A stretch of DNA of 64,000 nt from Tiliqua scincoides. Lineage: Eukaryota > Chordata > Lepidosauria > Squamata > Scincidae. The stretch spans positions 311,595,368-311,659,367 of the forward strand of contig NC_089821.1 in the NCBI RefSeq assembly GCF_035046505.1. Reading direction: 5' to 3'. The translations under genes were made by a program, and so were the position numbers. Positions 11,544 to 23,500 of this stretch are shown piece after piece (positions within the stretch are counted from its first letter, which is position 1; each line of letters begins with the position of its first letter). The notes under the pieces were generated by a model, which saw only the letters and a list, made by a program, of their open reading frames with translations, did not search any database and was not told the origin of the DNA.

Positions 11544-14500
11544 GCTGCCACTAGAGGTGGAACCGATGGCCTCACCTCGTGCCTTCTCCTTCAGCTTGAG
11601 GTTAGCCAGTTAACTTAGGCGCCCTCAGCACTGGAATAGTTGTTGAGGAGAGAAAGCAGTGCCAGCTGTACTGGTCAATTTCTCATACTCGCAGCGCTTC
11701 TAGGATTGGCTGCAGCAATCTAATGCAGTGGTTCTCACACATTTAGCATCGGGACCCACTTTTTAGAAAAAGAAGCTTGTTGGGACCCACCAGAAGTGAT
11801 GTCATGACCGGAAGTGACATCAATCAGGGAAATTTTTAACAATCCTAGGCTGCAATCGTACCTACACCTACCCAGGAGTATGATAAACAATGATTTGCTA
11901 TCATGGTTAGAAGCATATACATAGTAGTCTGTTAAAAGTACACGTCTGTAACATTTCCCCAGATGCAGTCAGATGCTATGGTAGCATCAAGTCTAATATA
12001 TTAAAAATAAAATATTGAAATGAATGGGGACCCACCTGAAATTGGCTTGTGACCCACCTAGTGGGTCCCGACCCACAGTTTAACAAACACTGGTCTAATG
12101 CATATGCTCAGTATGCAGAAGGTTCCATGCTCAATTTATGATTGGTGGTGGCTTGTGACAAGTACCTGTTTCTGTTATGGCACCTGACCTGTGGAACTTG
12201 TTCTCAGCTGAGCTTAGAATTCCTCCTTCCTGGCTGACTTTCCAATGGATAGTTATGACAGTTTTGTTTGCCAAATGTTTCTTTATGAGGTTTTTCACCT
12301 GCTCTGTTGACTTTGAAGATGACAAATTTTGTGTGCTGTTTTTATTTGATTTTTTAGTTTATTGATTTTTGTTGTTTTTATATATGGTTTTGTTAAATAT
12401 TTTTGTTATATTGACTTGGTTTATTGATTTTTGTTATTATTGCTTAATCTTTTTAGGATGTAAACTGCCTTGAATACCTGTGAAGGTTTAGAAAGAAGGG
12501 AAAAAATATTTTTAATAAACAAATGAGTTCCTGGCATCTCCAAGTAAAAGGTCAGGTAGTAGGGCTCGAATAAGAATTTCTTTTGGAGAGCCACTACTGG
12601 AGAATCTTTTATTTAGCTAGTAACAAAAAAAGGTATCCTGCCTTTTTCCAGAAAGAATTCAGGGGAGCTTGCATTAAAAAGTACTTAAAGCATTCTAATG
12701 TTTCTACTTTTGGTGGGCATGTGGTGGGCCACTGTGAGATACAGGAAGCTGGACTAGTTGGGCATAGGTATTGGCAACCTTCAGTCTCGAAAGACTATGG
12801 TATCGCGCTCTGAAAGGTGGTTCTGGCACAGCGTCTAGTGTGGCTAAAAAGGCCAATCCGGGAGTGACAATCCCTTCCACACCGGGAGCAAGTGCAGTCT
12901 GTCCCTGGTCTGTCTCCCTGGCTATGGGCCTTCCTGGCTATGGGCCTTCCATAGTTGAGCATATGACCTGATCAAGCAGGGCTCTTCTTATGTTCTTACT
13001 TTTAGTAGAGACATTCATAGTGCAATGTCCTGTTGTGCATTAATCTGTGTAACTGCACCTGATGTTTCCACAGGGAGTGCAGCAAGGTGTGATAGAAGGA
13101 GATTTTGCACTTTGTATTAGTTTGTATCATGGCTATGAGCTGCTGCTGCAAATGGGAATGCGATCATTATATTTTTTCTTACGTGGAATTATGGATGGAT
13201 CTAAAGGTAAGGGATGCTTTTGCACACCAATATGTTTTTGCTCAAAAATAACATAAGAGCCTTGCTGGTCCAGGTCAGAAGCCAATCTAATCCAGGGGTG
13301 CACATTTGGTCCCTACTCTGGCTACTTTTAAGCAGAGTCCTGAAAACATCTTTGTCTTACTTTTACCTTAAAGACTGCTGGTTTTAATGCTGATGTTGAA
13401 CAATGTTCAATTGTTTTCTTTCAAATTTTTCTTGTTTTAAATAGTTTCTTTAAACTAGCTCTTATTTTGGATACAGCATTTGTTGTTTTTTTAATTGTTT
13501 TCCTTTCACTGCTTTGAGAAACAGTATTTGAAAAGTAGTATTTAAAATAAAAGATATTAAATACAAATAAATAAATATTGGAAAGAAACACCATTGACTT
13601 TGGAGTATAGATAAGGCCACAGAATAAAAATGGCTTTAAAAATAAATCAGTTTGCTAGTAATGTGAAAGATCCATGCTTAAAAGAGACATTTACAGTGAT
13701 TTAGCTAAACATATCCATGCTTGTTGTCAGAAGAAAAAAGTCTTCTTGACAGGGAAACAATCATCTAGAGAAGGTCCTGCCTTTAGTCTCACTGGTTGTG
13801 ATTTAGCTGAATTATCACATATGTCAATCCATTGATGAATGGGGAAATTAACATTTTCTTTAATCTTCTGAATGTGAAACTTAAAAATATAAAGTTGAAT
13901 CAAGTGGACCCACAAGACCAGCTGAAAAAAGAATTGAACAATTAAATCCTCAAACTTAAATTGGTCCATCTCAGATAATTCTAGTCTTGTGCATCTGGAC
14001 AGCACATTAGGTTGAGGTGGGGGTGGTTTTGTGATCAGGAGAGGCGAGAGAACAGTCAAGGTGCTGTGGGTTAGAAAGGTGTAGTTAGCCCTGACTGGGC
14101 TGGTGGATGAGGATTCCAGTTTGTCCTTCAGCAAAGGCAACCAGGCTGCAGCTAAATTTTCACTACTGTGGCTTCTCTGAGGCATGGTATTCTTAACATA
14201 AGAACATACAGAGAGCCCTGCTGGATTAGGCCAAGGGCTCCTAGTGGCCCACCAGATGTCACAGGGAGCACTCAAGGCAACAATATATCTGTATTGTGTT
14301 GCCACTCTCTTGATTCTTATTTGTTGTTTTCTTCTCTCAGAAGGTCAGACAGGTTATGAGGAGTGGGCGTGATGGAGTCTTATGGGTTATGGAAGGTCTT
14401 TGATTTTCCAGCATAGCTGAGAATTGTGTATTTGTAAATACATCAGTTCTCAAAACACATAGCATTTATTTAAACAAGTTTGTGTGAACGTTGATATAAT

Positions 14501-17500
14501 TTTGAAATAACAGAAAACCTATTGTAGTGATACTGCATTACTGCTAATTATTTATGGCTTTGTTTTAAATTGTCTTTCCCAGGTATGACTCGTGCTAAAA
14601 ATGAACTTGGGCGTAACGAGGACTTCATGAAGTTGTATAGCCAGCTTGAAAACATGTTTGCAGACATGCCTTTGACTTCAGCAAATGGCAGCACAAAACC
14701 AGGTTGGTAGTTTTCTACTCGAGTATAAAGTATTGCTATGCCATTTGTTCATTAAGGCTGTTGGGATAAAGGTTACTAAAATACATACTGATATTTCAAG
14801 CTGCAACTGCAACCTTTCTTGCACTTGTACACAGTAGCTTTTGAGTTGGCAGCAGAGCAGGTTCTTAGTCACTAAAGGTGCAATCCTAACCAACTTTCCA
14901 GCACTGGCATAGCTGTGCCAGTGGGGCATGTACTACATCCTGCAGTTGGGGAGCAGTCATGGTGGCCTCTTCAAGGTTAGGCATTACCTTGAAGGTAACT
15001 CTCTTACCTCGGAGTTTTTCTTTTCTCAGTGCTGGAAAATTGGTTAGGGTTGCACCCCAAGAGGCATGGCCATTCAGTAGAACTCCATATCTTGGTTTGA
15101 ATTGGAAAGTTCTATGATGTTGCATTTTAGACAAATATATTTTCATCTCTTTGATAAACGTTCCTTGTTTCAGACCCATTTGAAGTTCCTTTTGATTAAA
15201 ATATGGTAGATTTTCACAATGCAGGCAGTAAAAGAAGAGCTGTTGAGAAGTTTTAGATTTGAAACAATTTGGTTTTACAGGACCTGAAAAAAAGAAGCTA
15301 TTCATCTATAGCCACCCGAAGTTAAAGAAACTAGAAGATGTTGTTGTAGAGCATTTCCAATCCTGGAGGGAATGTGGAGGTAGTACTTTGGTGTCATTAA
15401 AGTGCTGAAGATGTTAATCTGTACTCTGTTGCCTGTGTTCACCCATGTAAATGCTAATGGGAAAATCTTGAGTGTTTACATAGCCTCCCCCACTGTTTTT
15501 TTTTGCTTCTAGCACATTTGTATTCTTTGCTCAAGTCTTTATTGATCCTGCCCTTCAGATTTCTCCTTGATTTCTCCAGTGCAATTTTGCAATCAGTGCA
15601 ATCTTTCAGTGTAGATTTGTTTGGTTGGACAAAATTAATACCACTACTGAGAAGGCCCTCTTAAAATGGCACCTTACTTCTGGCCTTTAGTCTCACTGGT
15701 TGTGATTTAGCTGAATTATCACATATGTCAATCCATTGATGAATGGGGAAATTAACATTTTCTTTAATCTTCTGAATGTGAAACTTAAAAATATAAAGGT
15801 TGCCAATACATATATACTTCAGATGGTGGCTCACAGAAGAGACTCTGAAACCAGTCTCAGTGCATGAACTGTTGATCTGGTGTGCATAATGAGCTTTCAA
15901 AAATCATAATGTTCATTTAGTTGCCTAAAGAGAATACAAAAGACCTTCTTTTCTGTATAGGTAGGACAAAAACAGATTGGTATTTGCTACCTGTGATCCC
16001 TGGCTGCATTGGCACAGTAGATTTTTCTGCATAGATCCTGCAGTAGATCCTTTTTCTGCATAGGCACAATAGTGTTGGGCTGACCAGAGCCTGCTTTTCT
16101 GATCTACATTGGTTTCAAGTTACGTACAGACCTCCAGAATTTAATGTCTCCATAAGCTGGGGACTTAGTGTATACATTTCAAAAATAAGTAATCTTTTCT
16201 CGTGCTTAGCTGTGCTTTCTGAAGATCTGGACCCTTTTCTCTTTTTCTAGCAACTTGTTTCTTATTGACTTGCTTTCTGTATCGTGTAGATGAGGGTGTA
16301 CCTGAAGGCAAACCTGCTGATACGAGAGTTATGATCTTCTCCTCCTTTCGCGACAGTGTTCAGGAAATTGCAGAGATGCTTAGCCAACACCATCCACTCG
16401 TGAGGGTCATGACTTTTGTGGGCCATTCTATAGGCAAGAGCACAAAAGGCTTTACACAAAAGGAGCAGCTTGAGGTAAGGGTTTGGCTTGCTCTCTTAGC
16501 AAACTGCTGTTCCAAAGAGACCCTCCTGTGTTGAGGAAAAAAGTTTTTGAAATAGAAGAGGCACATCTTAAAATGGTGTCCTCTTATATTTAGCAGGGGG
16601 AGAGCAATTGTCCCTTCTCACCCCAAGATGGCATTTTTTCCTGTGGCTGTTGCTGTTGCCTCTTCTGCATCTCTTTTACACTGTGAACATTTTGGGGAAA
16701 GGAAACCCTTTATTGATATATTTTGTTTTGTAAACTTTTGTGAACTACTTTTTGTTGAAAAGCGGTGTGTGTGTGTGTGTGCGCGCGCTTTAAAATGAGG
16801 TTAAAATAGTAGCAATACATGAGTATTTTGTTTGTTACATGTATATCCCTCCTTTCTTCGATCATGGAATTCAACAGCTTATGTAGCCAGGTAGTCACTC
16901 AGCCAGGCTGAGTCGTGCCGTGTCACCTCAGAACACGACCTTAGATAATCGCGCAACAGCAGCCTGTCTTGTAACTATAGGTAGTATGAACTCATTGTGA
17001 TTGCAGGGAGCAAGTGAAAGCCCATTGGGCTTCTCCAAAGAAGGCTTCTCCAAAGAAAAACATCATCCTTTTCCATCCTTATTTAGGTGGTGAAACAGTT
17101 CCGTGAGGGTGGCTACAACACATTAGTCTCCACCTGTGTTGGAGAAGAAGGCTTAGACATTGGAGAAGTTGACCTCATCGTCTGTTTTGATGCCCAGAAA
17201 AGTCCAATTCGTCTTGTGCAGAGAATGGGCCGAACTGGACGCAAGCGGCAGGGCCGGATTGTTGTCATCCTTTCAGAAGGACGAGAAGAACGAGTAAGCT
17301 GAGAAACAAATGGGAATTCACTTCACATTCATTCATCACTCTTTTCAAAATGCAGTCATAGACTGAAGATAAAAATCAATTATAGAAACCCTGACAGTTC
17401 TAATTTTCCTAAAGAGACCTTTCCAAATCCTAAGCTTTTTTTTTGTCAGCTGGTGGGTCACTTTGTGTCTGGCAGGGAAGGTTCATTCCTATGAATGTAT

Positions 17501-20500
17501 AGGATCATGATGCCCAGAAATTCTGTGGTGTCTGGTACACTCCTGGACATTCACTTTAGGGAAGTAGTGCATACTAACCTGAGAGTAAGACCCTCCGACT
17601 GAACTGAATACTGTTTCCAAGTAAACACTTGTAGGATTGGGATACTAGCGTCTGGCATCTCACTTAACATTCACAGGTTTTACATAGCTTTGGCTTTAGA
17701 GAATTCAGTTGGGAGCCAGAGGTCACTAAAATATTGTACAATAAATAAAAATCAAGGGCGCTACTGAAAAATAAATAGTATTGAGTATCAGCGCAAAATG
17801 CTTCTCATGTATTTGGAAATCAGGATATTAATGAGCTGCAAGGACTGGGGAGGACCTGTCCTTCACTGGCTTTGCCCCAGTTCAGTGTTCAGGCAGGGCG
17901 GGGAAATACCTGCCTGAAGTTCTGTAAAGCCACTGTCAGTCACCTTAGAACATGCTGGTCTAGCTGGTCCAAGGGCCTGACTTCAACCAACTTTCAGTAT
18001 TGCATTTTTTTGAAAAAGCAGAACGCAAATTCCTCTCTTGTAGACTTACAACCAAAGCCAATCCAAGAAAAGAAGTCTTCTCAAAGCTATTTCTGAGAAC
18101 AAAGGGTTCCGCTTGTACCAGCACAGCCCACGCATGATTCCAGAAGGCATCAACCCAGAGATGCACCGGATGCTGATTACCCCTGCTGAGTGTGAACCAC
18201 CCAGCGAGAAAGAGAGAAGAAACCGCACCCTGCTGCAAGGACGGCTTCCCTGTTTCACTGACACAGGTGAGGTGAAGGTGGCATTCATTGGCTTTACATT
18301 GACACACAGATTAGCTTTTCGCCTTTATTTTGCAAGGCCTCAGACTTGCTCCAGTGGGGCTGTTCTTATGTTCTCAGTAAAATTGACGTTAGGTTCAGAA
18401 TCGTCAAAAGTCTTCACACATGGAATTTGTTGTCCTGAGAACGCTGAAAGCTTAACAGATAGTGTGGGTCCATCAAAGCTAAGGAGTAAGCAAACACAGT
18501 GCGGAAAACTAGAGCATTCCCACTTGCTTAGTGCGGAGGTTAACACAGGCTCAACCTATGGTTTTCCATGGTGTTTGATACTTGAATAAATTTGTTAAGT
18601 ATCTTAACCGTGAAAGGTTTTTTGTTAAAATGTCTTTCTCTTTTGGGGAAAAAAATTCAGTTTTTAAAAAATCATTTCTATTAAAAATGCTCAAGCTAGT
18701 ACAACAAATTAAATCAGTATGAACAATATCAAAACCAGAAATGGGAGGTCTGAAATTTAGTACCCAACAGCTGGGAAAGTCCAAGAAACCTAAAAGTGTT
18801 TGATAAGGAAGTGTTTACTATAATAGCAGAAGACCCCCAGAGAAAGGGCATGGAGGGTTTCCCTTGTGAGGGGACTTCCATATCCAAGGTGTGGCCACCA
18901 AGAAATCCCTACCTCAGGTCCTGAGCAGATGTGCCTCAAATAGAGAGAATGTCTACAGTAGATTGACAGTCTTAATGGGCTGACTCTAAATAAAAATTGT
19001 TTATATGGGGGTGGTGAGTTAAAAAAAAACTTCATCCCCTCACCCATTCTCAAGTGCCTTTGTAAGAAAGTAAAAAGAGGTGGACTAGCATGAAGAACCC
19101 CATTTGGAAATTCTGTACAAAGGCAGAGGAAAAGGACTTGAGACAAAATCAAGTCAAGGCGGCACTTGAGAAAACTCAGAATTTCAGGCTCTTGAGCAGT
19201 TGGAATGTCCTTTATCGCAAAGGAAGGAAGGTAAAAGCCACTGCAGAACAGATGTTCGGTTGTCATCTTGTGAACAAGTGTCTTGGGAGGAGCAGTTAGC
19301 ACTCAAGGTCACCCTCTTCAACAACTTTTAACTGACCAAATGCCTATTGAAGTGTGAAGCCTGCAGTGACCTGCTTTTGTTGCTCAGGGCAAGTCTCATC
19401 TTAATGCACCAAGCTTGTTTGCTTTAGCATTATTGTTGACAATGCTAGCTTCTGATTTGAGAGCCCTCAAGAGCAAGACAGCTATCTGTTTCTGAGCTAA
19501 TCACTTCTCATGGCTTGTGAAAGGGAAAATGCCACACACAGAATTGTGGCTCATAAATGACTTTAAAAGCATTCCTTTAGTATAGAGTGCAAGTGGCAAA
19601 AGGTTGTAACCTAAGAATACCCCCCCCCCATCCTCCAAGTAAAGGTCTGTCAAGTTCAGGCTACTTGGGTTGGTTTTGACTTCCAAAGCAAACTAGCACT
19701 GCTTGAGCCTCTGTGGATTGATCATATTGTCGGGCAGAGAGATCCTGGCCACAGTTAATCATCTATTAAATTCCAGTTGTAGTTTAAGTTTAAAACATTT
19801 GTGCCCCATCTTTCCTAAGGGAAAGTCCAAGATGGCTTACTACATTAAAACAAAACAGCATGATACAAAAATAAAAACCAAGTGCATCTAAAAGATGAAA
19901 AGCAAGCTAGAAACCAGTGCAGTCTGGGTCCACAGCAATATCCCAACAAAACAAATTTGTCACAAGCCAGCTGGAACACCTTAACCCCTCTTCAGAATGC
20001 CAATCTGGGGGTGGGGTCCTAATCTTTGTCAGGAGTGAGTTACCGGAGTTAGGTCCCAGAACAGAAAGGGCACTGCTTTGCAGTGATTAGAGTGTTGAGT
20101 TTGGATTTGGAAAGAAAATAACAGGTTGAAATTCTCATTCAGTCACAAAGCCTGCTAGGAGGTGATCTTGAGTGGGTCAGAGTGGGCATGCTAGATCCCA
20201 ACTTCAGGGCAATTTGCAGCATGTCATCCCTGTATCATGGCACAACATGAAAGACCTCCTGGGACCATAAAACCTGGAAGTCCTCAGTTACCTATTGGAC
20301 TGCCCATATAGGGCTGCTGCATGCCACAGTTTTGATGAGCTTGTCAAATGACACTCTTGTGCGGAATGCAGATTTTCGGGTTGGAATATAAAGCGACCTG
20401 AGCATATATGTCTGAGTCACAGTGATTGAGGTGTGTTTATACGACAACTATAATTGATGTGGCCAATGCCTGTGACTGGGAATTTTCTTTCCATTTTTAA

Positions 20501-23500
20501 ATCTAAATATCTCCTTTCTCTCTTTTCCCCCAAATGCCTGCCAGGTGCACAAGTGAATTCAGCTGAAGGGTGGTGCCTTACAGCTGATGAATATGAAGAA
20601 TGGAATAGATTATATAGAATAAAAGATGGTGAGGAAATAAAAAAACCAGTAATGCCTCGAAGTCGATTTGAGACATTAGAAGATGAGGAAAAGAGAACAG
20701 TAAGTTGAACCTTGAGTGTTTCTGAACAAAGAGAAAAATTGCTTGACCTCTTATTAGGGATAATAAAGGGATGCTTTCACCTTGAGTATGCTTGTAGAAA
20801 AGGCCTGTGTTTTTAAGTATGTGGAACTCCTTGCCACAGGAAGTGGTGATGGCATCTGACCTAGATACCTTTAAGGGGGGATTGGAATAATTTCTGGAGG
20901 AAAAGTTCATTATGGGTTACAAGTCATTGTAGGTATGTGCAAGCTCTTGGTTTTAGAGGCAGGCTGCCTCTGATTGCCAGATGCAGGGGAGGGCACCGGG
21001 ATGCAGGTTGTGTCCATTGTCTTGTGTGCTCCCTGTGGCATTTGGTGGGCCACTGTGAGATTCAGGAAGCTAGGCTAGATGGGTCTCTGGCATGATCCAG
21101 CAGGGCTCTTCTTATGTTCTTCAGTGCATGTTAGATGAAAACATTTCTTGTAGGAGCCACAAAAGCTGATGGATCATGTAGATCTTGAGTCATGGATGAG
21201 TGAAAGCAGAGATAGGCAATTCTTTGCAGAAGTCTAGTGTGATTGAATGTTTTTATAAAAATGAAATTTTGGAGTCTGGTGAATGCATCATCATATGCAC
21301 AGTGGAGAAAAGGTGGAGTTGCTTCTGAGGGAGCAGAAGATTTATGAATGGGGATGGGACATGCAAATGCTACAGGCAGAGAGATGTGTCAGGATGGCAG
21401 AGCAGAGAAATAAGGGGGGAGGCAAGAAGGTATAGTATTTCAGTGCAAAAAAGTATAATTATTAAAGTCCTCTGCAATCATCGAAAGTCCTGAGGGTAAG
21501 AATGAAAAATTGTGCAGGATTCAGGACTGGCCAAGAAGCCAGTTTACAGATTTAAGGAGGGGGCATTGTATTAGAGCAATGGAATGAATTATTTTTGCAG
21601 CCATGTGCTGGATGGAGGTGAGGGATATTTGTGTCAGTGGAAGATGAGAGGAAGATGGTTGCAGTAGCCAGGGTGACTTGGGTGTGAACCAGACTCCTTA
21701 CTGAGTGAACAAAGAAGGAGGTCATGTTTTTGCCAGCCAAGAGTCTTAAGTTTTCACTGTAAGAACTTTGTGTTTTGAAACCTCAGGAGCTACGCGCCAA
21801 CGAGGTTTATGAGCTGTCTCTGACAGAATGGAGTCTGTGGCAGAATCGCCCTTTCCCGACCCATCTGGTGGACCACTCGAATCGTTGCTCTCACTTCATT
21901 AGTATTATGGAAATGATAGAACAGATGAGACACGAAGAGGTAGGTAAACTGAATGCACCAGTGGAGACCCTTAAAATCTCATCCTGCAAGGATGTTTTCA
22001 AGGGAAAAAAAATTCTCTTGATTGTCACTATATCATTTCGGTGCTTAAGAAGGTATGTTTATTAAAGTTCTCTGCAGACTTCATTACAGGTTTGTAATAT
22101 TAATGAATCATGAAGGTCCCTCCATTACAAATATCCATAAATTTTGTTCAAGTGCCTTGTGGTGTGATAGGACTGGCCAGTGTAACTAATCTCACAGCCA
22201 GATTGTTATTGCAATGTATGTTATGTGGGGCTACCCTAAAATATCTGGAAACTTGAGGTAAGCCCCACTGAAGTTATTGGGGCCTACTTCAGACATGCAT
22301 AGGGTTGCAATGTTACTCTTTCTAATAATAACGCTACTTTATACTCCTGCTATAATGTAGGGATGTGACTTGGGATGTGAAATGACTTGTATGGTTTCTC
22401 GCAGATGTTTTGAGAAAGATTAATTAAATCTTAATTGCAGACCAGGAGCCCATTTTAATTGGCAAGCCTTACACTTTTTAGAGTTTTGTATTTATAAATA
22501 CTGTTGATCGAACTGAATGCTCTAATAATTATTGACAAAGCCATTGGGTTAGTACAGTTGTATCAGAAAAAAGGCGGTTTAGTCTCATGTTGATGTTTTT
22601 GCTGGGCATCTGATTCTTTTTAACTCATCAGAGATTCTGTTCAGATGGGTTTTGGTACTCAAACTCCATGCTGAGTAAAGAGAAGGTGCAAGATTTTACC
22701 TTTACCTCCTGCTGAGCAATAGTTCTGCCATGCTATGGGTCATGAAGAAATGGGTTGAGAATAGGAGAGATAATATTATAATGTCCTCCTACAAATCTAT
22801 GTTGTGGCCACTGTTTGAATATTTTATACAGTTCTGGTTGCCACACCTCAGTATTGTAGAGGTGGAAAAGGTGCAAAGAGGACAACCAGAATGACCAGGG
22901 GGGTGGATCTTTTAGGAGAAATTACTTTTAGTTCAGGCCTTTTAGTTTAGAAAAAAGCGGTGAAGGGGGGCATAGTTTAGACCAGTGTTTCTCAAACGGT
23001 GGGTCGGGATTTCTGGTGGGTCCCCATTCATTTCAATATTTTATTTTTAATATATTAGACTTGGTGCTACTATGGTATGTGACTGCATCTGGGGAAATGT
23101 TACAGACCTGTACTTTTAACAAGCTACTATGTATATTCTTTTAACAATGATGGTCAATGGGACTTACTCCTGGCTAAGTGAGGGCAGGATTGCAACCTAG
23201 GATTGTGAAAAATTTTCCTGCTTGATGATGTCACTTCCGGTGGGTCCTGTCAGATGCTCATTCTAAAAAGTGGGCCCTGGTGCAAAATGTGTGAGAACCA
23301 CTGGTTTAGACCCATGAAAGTATGCATGGTGTATGAAAAACAGATGGAGAGAAGCTTTTCTCTCTTACAACACTAGAATCAAATCTAGTGGAACTAGCTG
23401 GCTAGAGATTCAGAATAAACAAGAAGAAGTACTTCTTCAGAAGCACATTGTCAGCCTGTGGCATTTGTTGCCACATGATTTGGTGATGGCTTCCAAAGGG

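Noticed and set aside
13727-14305. 192-codon minus-strand open frame in FANCM intron 6
   Set aside because: It covers the duplicated 114-bp block and a CR1 tail; the same peptide appears at 15661-15900 only because of the duplication. No known protein features.
18113-18589. Open frame extending past FANCM exon 11 into the intron
   Set aside because: The GTGAGG donor at 18267 is strong, and exon 12 continues in the right phase; the extension is intron read-through in another frame.
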